Assembly (NCBI GenBank): GCA_022376515.1
Contig: WTXI01000050.1
Coordinates: forward strand, 62,001-126,000
DNA from: Lactifluus volemus
Taxonomy: Eukaryota; Basidiomycota; Agaricomycetes; Russulales; Russulaceae
Direction: 5' to 3'
Length of the DNA stretch: 64,000 nucleotides
The position numbers and the translations under genes were made by a program. This document shows positions 26,825 to 36,329 of the stretch, in pieces; the stretch's first letter is position 1, and the number at the start of each line of letters is the position of its first letter. The notes under the pieces were generated by a model that did not search any database, was not told the origin of the DNA, and saw nothing but the letters and a program-made list of their open reading frames with translations.

Positions 26825-29131
26825 TTACTCACGGTCAGCAGCATAGTCCCAGTCAGTCATCTCCGCGTTGATCCAGCCAGACGTGGAGCGATCGATACCG
26901 TGGCCGTACCAGAGGTAAGCCTTCTTGTCGTCGGTGTAGGGACACGACCAGTGCCAATGAGGGTGTTCTAAGGGGACTCTACAAGAGTCTCCGAACTTGC
27001 ATTGCTGGTGGGGTTCATGACACGAAGGGCCTGAATGGCCGTAGTCAGCACACCATTCACACCATTGGTGGAGGGGGCACTCGACGTAGAGGTGCCCGGG
27101 GTTCCGTCGCTTGCATCGACCACAATAGGGTGTGTGTGTGACCCTGGCTGCGGCGCTATCAGCGGCGGTTCCACTGCTACTATTGACGACCCGTTCCAGG
27201 CAAGTCGTGCAGTGAAGGGAATGCGTGCTGTCATGAACTGGACTCCTTGGCCACTCGTCGTTGTCAGGGTTGCCGTCATTATCAAATGCCCATCCGAGTT
27301 CGTCGTCCTGGATAGGGGAGACAGATGAGGCGGGCGAGTCGCGGACGTTAGAGGCCGGTGAGCTTGGTAAGGAGGGTAGTTGGTTGTTTGGCGGGGAGGG
27401 GGCGGCGTCGCTCCGCGGGAGTCCACCAAAATCGGGGAGGTCCTCGTGCCACGTTGGCGACGCGAGGACGGGGAGTGGGGTCCGCGGGTGGTCGGAGGTA
27501 GGTGTGAGGTAGTCCCAAAGCGAACTCGTCGGTTTGGGTTGTTGTATGGCCCATGCTGCGAACTCGCAGGCCTGGAAGAGTGATTCTCTAAGGGCGTCAT
27601 CGAGCGGAGTGATTCGCGGGTATAAGGAGGGAGAACGGGGGTCGGGGATCGGTTTCTCGGACGCCGTGTATAGCTCACTGGGATAAACGGTGGAGATGCC
27701 GAACGATTGTTGGTAGATGAGCGATGACGGGTGGACTGGGCGGATGGGACGTGGTGCGGGTAGGTCATATTGGGCTGGGACATGTTGCATACAGCGAATT
27801 GTAAGGGAGTTTGGTAAAGGTGGTGTGGTGGTAGTAGTTGTAGTGGTGGGGATGAACGTTGGTGATGTCGTTTCTTGCTGAAGCAAGAGGGTTCTTATAG
27901 CTTTTGGTTGAGCTTTGTAAAAGGCTGTGAGTAGTTCTGGGGCATCAACATTCTCAGCTGGTTCCCATGTGTTGTGTGCGGCGGAATAGCCTTTCCACTT
28001 TAGGAGATATTGGAGTTTCGTTTTGTTCTTTGGTCCGATACGTCTGGACCCTAGAACAGCTTCTACTTCGTACTCCTCTTCTCCGTCTACAAGTTCCGGT
28101 GCAGGCTGTTCGAAGTTCGGACCATGTTCGGGTGTTTCCGTATAGGGGGCGATCAGTGATGTGTGAAACACATCATGAATCTGCCATCGATCTGGGAGTT
28201 TGAGGCGTACAACTACCGGTGATATGACTTTGGTGATTGTAAAAGGTCCGTAGCGTTTTGGGGCTAGTTTGCTACTGAGGTGCGTCATTTTGAGGTTAGT
28301 GCCCTCGAGCCAGACCTTTTCTCCTACGGCATATTTTCGGTAGTGGCGTTGACCCTTCTTGTGTTCTGTGCGTTTGTGAAGGAGGGTCTGTGCGTGTTTC
28401 ATTGCTGATCGGGCCTTTTCTCGGATGTTTTTGAGTTCTTCGGATCTTTTGTTGACATAGGGTAGATGGCTTGTGATCCGAGAAGTTGCGACGAGAGGGG
28501 TATATCCGATGAGAAGTTCGTATGGAGTAAATCCGGTTGTGGCGTTTGGCCATGAGTTATGAACAAACTGGGCCATGGGTAGAAGCGTAGACCAGTCATT
28601 CATGTAATCATTGCCGTAGATGCGAAGGTACTGTTCTACTCGTTGGTTACTTCTTTCCGATTGGCCGTCCGTTTGAGGATGATAGGCAGTACTGATATTT
28701 TGCGATATCTTGAGTTTCTGGCAGAGCCCCGTGGCTAGGTGTGATGTGAAGCGGGGATCTCTATCAGAGATGATTCTTCGGGGAACGCCGTAGTTCGGAA
28801 AAACGTTGGAGATGTATAGGTCGATAACTTCTTCCGTGGTGATCTTTTTTGTGCATGGTAAGAAGACGGCAGCTTTAGTGCAATCGTGATCGACGATTGT
28901 GAGGATGGAATCATATCCATGTGACTCGGGAAGATCCGTGATAAGGTCCATCGCCACGACTTGGAAAGGAACATTGGAGGCTTCCTGTTCTCGTGGTTCG
29001 ATGGGAGCGATGGGGGGTTTTGGACGATGGGTAAGGGGTTTCGTTGACTGGCATGTGGCGCATCCCTTGACGTATTGGGTGACATACTGCTTGAGTCCAG
29101 GCCACCAGAAGTTATGGAAGACTTCTATCAT
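26825..29131 (-). CDS. E2 pol C-terminal part: integrase, chromodomain, zinc-knuckle tail
   Basis: 768 open codons; the first Met is internal and the reading continues upstream into the integrase zinc domain until a frameshift near 29245. Landmarks: second half of the HHCC zinc site (C24, C27), catalytic D62, D123 and E159 (35 residues between the last two), chromodomain about 351-405, then about 230 Pro/Ser/Thr-rich residues with runs of Thr. The C-terminal tail (about 640-740) is Cys/His-rich: C-G-R-C, then C-x2-C-x3-G-H-x4-C and further C/H pairs. The tail is fused in frame here but out of frame in E1. Chromodomains direct integration to chromatin marks; the tail probably binds nucleic acid (inferred). 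Confidence 0.85.
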   Translation of the reverse strand: MIEVFHNFWWPGLKQYVTQYVKGCATCQSTKPLTHRPKPPIAPIEPREQEASNVPFQVVAMDLITDLPESHGYDSILTIVDHDCTKAAVFLPCTKKITTEEVIDLYISNVFPNYGVPRRIISDRDPRFTSHLATGLCQKLKISQNISTAYHPQTDGQSERSNQRVEQYLRIYGNDYMNDWSTLLPMAQFVHNSWPNATTGFTPYELLIGYTPLVATSRITSHLPYVNKRSEELKNIREKARSAMKHAQTLLHKRTEHKKGQRHYRKYAVGEKVWLEGTNLKMTHLSSKLAPKRYGPFTITKVISPVVVRLKLPDRWQIHDVFHTSLIAPYTETPEHGPNFEQPAPELVDGEEEYEVEAVLGSRRIGPKNKTKLQYLLKWKGYSAAHNTWEPAENVDAPELLTAFYKAQPKAIRTLLLQQETTSPTFIPTTTTTTTTPPLPNSLTIRCMQHVPAQYDLPAPRPIRPVHPSSLIYQQSFGISTVYPSELYTASEKPIPDPRSPSLYPRITPLDDALRESLFQACEFAAWAIQQPKPTSSLWDYLTPTSDHPRTPLPVLASPTWHEDLPDFGGLPRSDAAPSPPNNQLPSLPSSPASNVRDSPASSVSPIQDDELGWAFDNDGNPDNDEWPRSPVHDSTHSLHCTTCLERVVNSSSGTAADSAAARVTHTPYCGRCKRRNPGHLYVECPLHQWCEWCADYGHSGPSCHEPHQQCKFGDSCRVPLEHPHWHWSCPYTDDKKAYLWYGHGIDRSTSGWINAEMTDWDYAADRE
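26968..27783 (-). CDS. E2 overlapping +1-frame ORF3
   Basis: 271 codons starting with ATG, lying entirely inside the integrase/tail reading frame and shifted by +1. Composition is Pro/Ser/Thr/Arg-rich. Residues about 165-205 contain a T-A-x-L ... G-x-G-V-Q-F-M-T-A-R ... A-R-L-A ... V-x-V-E-P pattern that aligns with the last 40 residues of the E1 pol frame. A +1 ORF is present at the same site in E1. An ORF of this length with a match in a second element suggests dual coding, but composition bias could contribute. Confidence 0.45.
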   Translation of the reverse strand: MSQPNMTYPHHVPSAQSTRHRSSTNNRSASPPFIPVSYTRRPRNRSPTPVLPPYTRESLRSMTPLENHSSRPASSQHGPYNNPNRRVRFGTTSHLPPTTRGPHSPSSRRQRGTRTSPILVDSRGATPPPPRQTTNYPPYQAHRPLTSATRPPHLSPLSRTTNSDGHLIMTATLTTTSGQGVQFMTARIPFTARLAWNGSSIVAVEPPLIAPQPGSHTHPIVVDASDGTPGTSTSSAPSTNGVNGVLTTAIQALRVMNPTSNASSETLVESP

Positions 29132-29217
29132 GGTGTTGGCGATGCCTGGATGGCCAGCGAGCTGATGGTCATGATAACGCCAGAGTATATCTTTCTTCAG
29201 TTGGTCGTTCTCAGGGA

Positions 29218-30438
29218 CTACTGGAGCGTCCGCTTTCCACCACTGCCCTTATGATCTTGTTCTAGCTGATGTTCCTCAGCCCATTGTTTCATGAGGTCGT
29301 CATTTTCTTTTTGTGCTAACCAAACACGCTCTTCAATGGAGTGAAGTTCCATTGCTTGGACAAAGAGTTTGTCAGGTAACACCACGACGTCTTCATTGTC
29401 ATCGTCGCCTTTGGGAATGGCGGGGTGTCGTGATAGGGCGTCGGCACGATTTGTAGCGCCAGGTTTGTGGATGAGTTCAAAGTTAAACTCCGCTAACTTG
29501 CTCAAATAGCGTGCCACTCTTCGTGCGATATTTCGCGGTGACCGATAAAATCGGAGATTGTTGTGATCGGTGTATACTTTGATTGGGAAAGGTGAGGATA
29601 ATAATACGTGTTCCCAACGAAGGAGTCCTCTGACGACTGCTAAGAGTTCGCGGTCATAAACTGGATAATTTCTCTCTGCAGCGTTGAAGGTGTGTGAGTC
29701 GTAACCAACTGCTCTAGGTTTGTTATCTTTGTCTCTTTGAAGTAGGACTGCTCCAGTAGCATATTGGGAGGCGTCTACTTCAAGTTCAAAGGGTTTTGAG
29801 TAGTCGGGTCGGTATAGGACTGGGTCTTCTTGTACGCGTTGGAGTAAAATTTTTAGGGCGTTACTGCACTCATCGGTCCAGTCGAACTTCACCCCCTTCT
29901 TTAGAAGTGCAGTAATGGGGCGTGCGATATCGGCAAAGCCGCGGATAAAGGGCCTTTGAAAACCGAGGACGCCAAGGGTACTTCTGACGTCTTCGACCTT
30001 CGTAAGGACGGTAGGCCAGTTAGCAAGACCATTTCTTTTTGTTGGGTCAATCGTGATTTTTCCATCACAGACTTCAATGCCAAGGTATTTGACTTGTTCC
30101 TTTTCAAAGTGACATTTCGACGCTTTGAAGAATAGGGAGAGTTCACGAGCGCGTGTGAGAACTGCGTGGGTGATTTCGCGAAGTTCTTCTAGATTGTCGG
30201 AACAAATGAGGACGTCATCCATATAATTAGAATGCGTCCTGGTATTTGTTGACAAGATCGGCGAAGGCGGCATCCATGAATCTTTGGAAGACGCCGGTGA
30301 GTTTCTTAGTCCAAAGAACATCACTTTAGGTTTAAAAAGACCGTAGGGAGTTTTGAACGCTGCTTTCCATTGGTCTTCGTCTTTAATGCGGATATTATGA
30401 TACCCCCATCGAATGTCAAGGGTAGTAAAATATCGCAT
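29218..30438 (-). pseudogene. E2 reverse transcriptase/RNase H segment
   Basis: 406 open codons. Contains the RT palm (T-L-D-I-R-W-G-Y-H-N-I), Y-M-D-D (about 30220), RNase H V-D-A-S-Q-Y-A-T-G, D-R-E-L-L-A-V and T-D-H-N-N-L-R. Between about 30230 and 30300 the palm reads in the wrong frame although flanking frames agree, so two compensating indels have garbled about 25 residues before Y-M-D-D. The segment is cut upstream by a shift near 30440-30500 and downstream near 29245. Not functional as it stands. Confidence 0.85.
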
Positions 30439-30785
30439 GCCATGGAGTTGTTCTAGGAGATTTTCAATGCGGGGGAGAGGGTAAACGTCGGGGATAGTGT
30501 GTTCGTTAACGCGTCGTAATCTTGAACTGGTCTAGAATTCCATCTGCTTTAGGGATAAGGAACCAGGGTGATGACCAAGGGGAGTCCGTTTGCTCGATAT
30601 AACCTTTTCCTGATGTTCTTTGAGGAATTCTTGTAATCTCTTTCCTTCTTCAGTCAACGGATAAACTTTGCAGTTAATGATGTCAGGTGCGTCTGGTTTC
30701 AATTTATCTCCATATCGAATTTTCCACGACTAGGAGGGAAGCGTTTTGCTGCTTCTTCGTCAAAGATGAAGGCGTGTCGTGGTAT

Positions 30786-31091
30786 TCAAGGGGTATCCTT
30801 GAACAGCAGCACTGGAAGCCGTGCGTCGTTCTGTATCTGCAATGCCCACTCTTGTGATTTTCCAGCAGGTTCTAAAGCTCGCGCAAGTAAACTCGAGCTT
30901 TTTCTTTGAGAGGCAACTGCTGCGTGGTAATATTGGGACTCGAGGCAAATCTTCGGGTTTTCATCGTCCAGGGTTCGGTTTTTCCAGTTGAGTCGTGGGT
31001 TGAACGTTTCTAGCCATGGGTATCCAAGGATGACGCGATCCATGCCTAGGTCTGTGATGAAGAAGTTTTGCAGCTCTTCCAGTTTTCCCAT
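30786..31091 (-). pseudogene. E2 protease/linker remnant
   Basis: 101 open codons containing the end of the retropepsin domain (I-L-G-Y-P-W-L and F-N-P-R-L-N-W), matching L-L-G-H-P-W-L in E1. The catalytic D-S-G part is upstream (about 31200-31260) in other frames. Between 30786 and 30440 the start of the RT is present but frame-broken. Confidence 0.7.
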
Positions 31092-31498
31092 ACGGATACG
31101 TAATGTAGAAAACTTGTGACTCGTCCTAGTTTGTTTTCCGTTCCATCGACGTTAAAGATCTGGATTGGTTTGTCTAGATCTTTTGTCCCAGTTGCCATCT
31201 TTCCGCTGTTCTATGATCGATAAATTACTGGTAGCGCCACTATCAACAAGCGCTTTGTCTTCTTTGTTCCGCCGTTATAGCTTGAATAAATAATAGGGAC
31301 TTCCATTGATGAAATGGCATTTAAATACAAGCTATTCGGTACTAAGGCTCGGATCCAGGCGGGAGATCAGAGCCCTTTAAAAAGACGGATCTTGGGAAAG
31401 GGACTCGGCAAGTTGCCGCGTTCTTCATCAGACATGGTTTGAGAGCTTTAGCGATTTCCTCATTGGTTGGTTTAGAGGAAATAGGGGTGCTAGTTGCG

Positions 31499-33175
31499 TT
31501 ACTTCGGACGTTTCAGTAACACGAACACGTGTGGTGCCGGTGTGTTGGCGTTTCGTTTCTTCTTAACAGGGCATTCTCTAGAGAGATGGCCTTGTTCTTT
31601 GCAATAGAAGCAACGTCCTTCGCGTATGAGGCGTTCACGGTCAGGGTCGGGGGTACGATTGCTTTGGGTAGTAGTGACGTCTACATCCATAGCGTCGGGA
31701 TCACGTTGTGGGCGTGGGGCTGAGCGTAGTGGTTGTTGAGGACGTCGTTGCTGTTGTTGTCCTCGCGCATTGCCAAGTAATTGAGTAATGCGTCCTAGTG
31801 ACCCGCCACCGTGCATTTCTTTGAACAATTTTTGTTCCGTCCATGCAGCCGAGTGTTTACGTGCTGCTTCCTGCCACTCCGCAAGGGTTTCTGGTCTTGG
31901 CCATTCACGGTTCATAATGGTCATGTGAAGGGCTTCTTTGAGACCGGCGCGATACTGAATGATAGTTCCCTGAGCGTCGGCTTCAAAGCCTGCTTCTTCA
32001 AGAAGGTCATTGAACGAAGTAGTGTAATCGTCTAGTTCGTCTCCGATCATTCGAAGTTTTGCAAACTTTGTGAGGGCGTCTTCTTTTGCGGCGGCATCTC
32101 GGAAGTCTTCAAGGAATCTTTGTTTGAAACCAACCCAAAGGTCTAGGTCATTGGGGTCTCCTCCACGGTCTAGGTACCCTCCCAGGGAGTTAAGACGCGC
32201 TTGGGCCCAGCCTTCGCAACGTGGTCCAGACATAAACGTGGTGAACATGAGGATTCGGTTTGCCGGGTTTGACATTCCGGGGTTTCCTTGGTTTAATCTT
32301 CGGTAATTTTCGAAGATCTCCATGAATCGTTTCGATCGCGATCTATTTCCATCAAAGGGTTTTGGGAGAATTCCCATCAACCCTCCTCCAGCAGCGGGGA
32401 TTTGAGCAAAGCCTTGGCCTTGCTGAAGGGGAGCTGCTGCTGCTGCTCCTCCTCCACCACCGCCACCACCGCCACCTCCTCCTCCTCCTCCAGGACTACC
32501 GGGTGCTCCTCCACCTCCTCCACCGCCGCTAGGAGTACCGCCTGCTCCTCCACCGCCGCTGAAGATTGCTCCGCTACCACTTGCCGTGGTGGAAGCTTTC
32601 TTACTTTTTCCTTTAGGTTGGGAAAAGAGGGTTGTAGCGGTGGGTATTACTGTAGCGGTTGCTGAGGCGACTTGGAAAGGAGGGAGTAGGGCATAGCCTG
32701 CGACTCCTTGCGCTGCTGCATGAAAGGCTCGTGCTGCGAGGGATTGGATTGGTGAAGTACTTGTCGAAGCAGGGGCTTTGGATTTGAATATAGTATTCAG
32801 GGCGAGGAGTTCTTTAGGGGTGAGCGGGGCGTTAGGGTCGGGTGTCGGTTCAAGGGTCGGTTGCTTAGCAAATATTTCTCTCATTTGCTTAAGCTGTTCA
32901 TCAGTAGGATTTGCAGGTATAATGTCCAGCGCTTCATCGTAGTTTGGATCGTCACTCCCAGAGTCAGATGGGGTCGCTGGTGGTCTTGCTTGATCAAGTG
33001 CTTGTTCAATTGTGACCACCGGGGTATCCGAGTGGGCGCGGAGTCTAGTCCCAGCGGCCTGCGCAAGGACTTCGTCATCGTCGTCATCGCCTTGTATAGG
33101 GCGATTTTGTTCAGGAGATTCTTCGGCTAACGCGGTGAATCTACCATATGGACTGCCTCTAGAGCTGTCTGACAT
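31499..33175 (-). CDS. gag: E2 Gag protein
   Basis: 558 intact codons. An acidic N terminus with a run of Asp is followed by a Pro/Thr/Ala-rich linker, Gly-rich blocks with a long Gly run and an Ala run (about residues 200-250), a Retrotrans_gag-like helical domain (about 270-440), a Gln/Arg-rich stretch, D-A-M-D-V-D and a CCHC knuckle (C-F-Y-C-x3-G-H-x4-C). The same ordered set is seen in E1 Gag. The frame ends at 31499 after a basic tail; pol follows in a degraded frame. Gag has stayed open although pol has decayed. Confidence 0.9.
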   Translation of the reverse strand: MSDSSRGSPYGRFTALAEESPEQNRPIQGDDDDDEVLAQAAGTRLRAHSDTPVVTIEQALDQARPPATPSDSGSDDPNYDEALDIIPANPTDEQLKQMREIFAKQPTLEPTPDPNAPLTPKELLALNTIFKSKAPASTSTSPIQSLAARAFHAAAQGVAGYALLPPFQVASATATVIPTATTLFSQPKGKSKKASTTASGSGAIFSGGGGAGGTPSGGGGGGGAPGSPGGGGGGGGGGGGGGGAAAAAPLQQGQGFAQIPAAGGGLMGILPKPFDGNRSRSKRFMEIFENYRRLNQGNPGMSNPANRILMFTTFMSGPRCEGWAQARLNSLGGYLDRGGDPNDLDLWVGFKQRFLEDFRDAAAKEDALTKFAKLRMIGDELDDYTTSFNDLLEEAGFEADAQGTIIQYRAGLKEALHMTIMNREWPRPETLAEWQEAARKHSAAWTEQKLFKEMHGGGSLGRITQLLGNARGQQQQRRPQQPLRSAPRPQRDPDAMDVDVTTTQSNRTPDPDRERLIREGRCFYCKEQGHLSRECPVKKKRNANTPAPHVFVLLKRPK

Positions 33176-33209
33176 GGTTCGTTCGTTCGTTCACAAATGT
33201 GAGATCAGG

Positions 33210-33221
33210 AAGTCTCAGTTT
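33210..33221 (-). other. E2 primer-binding site, self-priming type
   Basis: Twelve bases (AAGTCTCAGTTT on the plus strand), one base inside the 5' LTR edge. They are the exact reverse complement of LTR bases 33504-33515, which lie 35 nt downstream of TATATAAA. No tRNA-type TGG start. Same geometry as in E1. Confidence 0.7.
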
Positions 33222-33222
33222 G

Positions 33223-33828
33223 TGTTAAGGTTCCAAGTGGGACCTTTGTACGAAGTGTACGATCGTTCGTGAAGTCAAGAACTAGACTTGCAAGATGTGC
33301 AAGTCAAGATCAAAAGGTTCGGTGAAGATGAGACTTAGTAAACGACTAAGTCAAGAGCGTTTCAGAGGTCAAGGGCTTTGGGCTTTAGGGATAAGACCAA
33401 AGTGTCAAGAAGTCGAAGAGCGTGATGTCAAGAGGGTTCTCTCAGGTCTGATGCTTCTAGGCAAGCAAGGTTCTAATAGATAGAAGACTTGGATTGCGAA
33501 ACAAAACTGAGACTTAAGGTCTCTAGGGCGGAAAGTACAGGGTTTATATAGAGAAGAACGAGGCTATGTACGCAGCCGTAGGGGCTGTGACCTTCGTACA
33601 GCTTTCAGGGTTTGAAACATGTTTCAGGAATCAGCGAGTCATCCTGTGCATGTGGCTGTTGCTTGAGGCTGTACGGTGCTGTGTAAGGCTGTACGTGAGA
33701 AAAATAAGTAAGCGATCTGAAACAAAGCGATCGGCAGTCCATTCGCATAAGCAAGAAGTCAGCAGAAATGAGTCATCAGTCCGAAAATGTATAGTATGAG
33801 TCAGCAAACACGTGTTAAGTCCATAACA
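33223..33828 (-). repeat. E2 5' LTR (606 bp)
   Basis: TG...CA ends, near-identical to 26183-26789. On the minus strand it carries TATATAAA at 33550-33543 and a putative transcript start at about 33515. Confidence 0.94.
33543..33550 (-). promoter_or_regulatory. TATA box of E2 LTR
   Basis: Minus strand TATATAAA, 35 nt upstream of the 12-base segment that is complementary to the primer-binding site. That supports a start site at about 33515. Confidence 0.65.
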
Positions 33829-35806
33829 TCTTGTGGGGCTGGGGTTTCTGTGTAACAGGTTTGGTAAGATAAAGATCGATGATGGCGGGGGCCGTGAGGT
33901 TAGCATTGGTCAGTTTTTTCCCCCACTTAGCGTGGTAAGCGGCCAGTAGCTGGGGGCGAGACATCTTGAGGAGTTCGTCTTTGGTGAGGACAGAAGAAGG
34001 GGGAGGAGACTGTGACGACGGGACGGGAGGGCTCGCGTTGCGTGCGGTAGATCGCGGGTTGGCAGGCTGTTTGCCTTTCTTCCTGCGGCTATTATGGGCA
34101 GCGACGGTCCACGGGCCAGTGGGTGAGTGGGCGTCGTCCGGGGGAGGTGGCGGCGGGTTAGAGACTGAGATAGGTGGGAGGGTCGGAGGGGGTGCCGGCG
34201 GGGGAGCAATGGGGAGGAGAGGAGGAAAGGAGGGATCATCGATGCGGGCAACGGGGGGAGGAGAGGGGTCGTCCCAACCTGTGGGTTGGGGAAGGGACGG
34301 CACAGCGGTCTGCGGTGGCTCCCCATAGTCCATTTCGAAGTCAGGGCCGAAGTCAGGGTAACCCTCCAGCGCTTCTACTCTAAAGTCAAGGTTTTTTACC
34401 TTGGAGGAGAGCGATGAGAGGTGAGCCATGATTTCAGAGAGGCCGGGCACAGCTGAGGTTGTAGGGAGGGAAGCAGGAGGGTCCGAGGGGAGAGGGGCCG
34501 AAGGGGGGGGTTGGATGGGTTGTACGGTCGGGACCCGATCGGGGGAAGACGGGGGGATTCCCGGACCCGGGAGGAAAAGAGCAGGGGGTTCATCTGGGGG
34601 GCAGATTGGAGACGCCTGAGGAGTGCGGTTAGGGGAGGGGTGGGTAGACTGGGCCCGGGATGGGGGGCGTGCGAGGGGGTCGACGCGATGGGTCTTGCGA
34701 GAGGATTTGGCAGCAGATTTCGGAGGAGGAGGCAGCGCTTGGACTGCAGCGATGCGGGCTGCTTCCTTAGCCTCTTGGGCCTCAATACGGAGTTGTTGCT
34801 TGTATGCAAGGAAGTCAGCATCCATCTGTTGGCGGAGAGAGGCTCGGTAGGCCTCGTACTCTTCAGAGAGTTCGCGAGAAGCCTGTGTCTGTAGGCGGGC
34901 AAACTCGTCCTTGTGGAGGGCAGCTACCTGAGCTCGTGCGTCATCCAGGGATTCCCGGGTCAGACTAGCAATAGTGGTGCGGCGTTCCTCCTCCGCTAGG
35001 GAGGGGATCACATAGTCAGAGATGTGTTGGGCCATGTCCTTGACCCAAGAGTTGAGTTCAGGGTGAGAGGTGTCGGAGGGGAGTCCGAGGACATGCCCTA
35101 TCAAGGCAGCTTTAATTTCCGTGAGTTGATCGGCGATCCAACGATCGGCAAGCTGGGAAAGGTCTCTGTGAGCGGCGTTGAAAACAGACGTGTGTGCGAC
35201 ATGAAAGTCGTGGCCGCAGGACATGAGGGCGGCTTGGAAACGTTGTTCCATCGAGGCCGTGTTGCAGTGTTCGAGGCAACGCATGCACAGCGACCAGTGG
35301 GCAGGGTCAGTAACGAAGGAGGAGAAGAAGGAGTCGATCGCGCGAACCCCAGCAGCGGTAGCGGCAACGGAGGCTTCCAAGTCAGTGGAGGGGTGAGGGA
35401 GAGGGTGAGTTTCATCGGGAAGTTCGGGGTTGAAAGTCATGCAGGAGCGGCGCATGCCACCATGAATCTGGAGGATAACGCTGGCCGCCACGCGGAACCA
35501 GAGTTCCCTGGGGACGGCGGAGTCGGGAGAAGAGGAAGGGGTGGTGAAGCCATGGCTGAAGAACTCCCCGAGGCGTTCAAGGGCCGCCCGGGTAACGCTG
35601 CCATTGGCGGTCGCGTCGAAATAGGAAGAAGGAGGAGTAGGGAGGAGGTCTATAGTGAAGGTGGGGAGAGAGGTAGCTCCGGTGACAAGATGCACGTCTC
35701 CGAGGCCGGGGGGGACAGGGACGGGCAGGGAAGGGTGAGAGGGGGTGTAAGGAATAGGGAGGGCGGGGGGTTCCCCAGAGGAAGGGGGTGGGACAACGGG
35801 GTCCAT
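33815..35806 (-). pseudogene. ORF1 (Gag-like) of a non-LTR retrotransposon, 3'-truncated
   Basis: 663 open codons, the last few read from the E2 LTR. Pro-rich N terminus; a central globular part with several Cys and His (about 170-215); a long charged helix, likely coiled coil (about 290-375); a long Pro/Ser-rich region; and near the end a basic patch (R-R-K-K-G-K) followed by a short SAP-like helix pair beginning L-T-K-D-E-L-L-K-M. That layout fits ORF1 proteins of fungal LINE-type elements, which bind the element RNA. The family call is from layout only. Confidence 0.55.
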
Positions 35807-35980
35807 TGGAGGAGGAGGAAGGAAGAGAGGACGTTGACAAAAACGATTACAGACGAGGATATCAGAGTCGGGTGTTGGAGCGTTGAGGAAAGCAGAGTCA
35901 GGTCGCGAGATACCAGGCGGGTTCTGACTAGGGATGGTGGTGGTAAGAGGTCAAGGAGCTGTGGAGACTAATTTATATTA
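33829..35980 (-). mobile_element. Non-LTR retrotransposon 5' portion, cut by E2 LTR
   Basis: Minus-strand copy containing a short 5' leader and an ORF1. It stops exactly at the E2 LTR edge (33828/33829). No ORF2/reverse transcriptase follows on the far side of E2; that side instead starts with another sequence whose first bases resemble this one's 5' leader. The copy is therefore truncated. Confidence 0.6.
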
Positions 35981-36329
35981 TCTGACTTGAACCTGTAAGT
36001 AGATAGGAATGAGGAAATGAAAGAAGTGCGTATGGCCTCGGATGTGTTACCGAACTTAACCGAGGCTCGGTGCGGTCCAACTGGCAGCCGGCCGGCATCA
36101 GCACTGCCTCCGCGCAATAACTGGATACTCGCTCCATCACTGAGTTGCCAGTGCTTACCCGCTCAATTTTCTTCCCCGCGATGCCTCCTCGACGTCTGAT
36201 TATGTGTCTTGCAACGGCTTTCTCTCTCTCGTGCCAAGTTCTACTTCAGTTCGTAACTGATACTGTATTCCCTTACTTCCTTCCTTCGAGAGACACCCCG
36301 TGATGCTCATTTTTCCGGCCCACGTTCTA
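35981..36329. other. No gene seen
   Basis: About 350 bases between the ORF1 leader and the end of the next gene. No open frame resembling protein and no repeat noted. Confidence 0.5.

Larger units (their letters stand above)
26183..33828 (-). mobile_element. Ty3/gypsy chromovirus E2 (older, frameshifted)
   Basis: Two LTRs (26183-26789 and 33223-33828) in direct orientation flank gag, broken pol and a chromodomain-bearing C terminus on the minus strand. The LTRs differ by scattered substitutions and small indels. pol has frameshifts near 30240-30300, 30500-30750, 29245 and in the protease. The 5-bp flanks (TAGAG left, TCTTG right) do not match, so there is no visible target duplication. E2 is related to E1 in domain order, Gag motifs, self-priming PBS and C-terminal tail. 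Confidence 0.95.
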
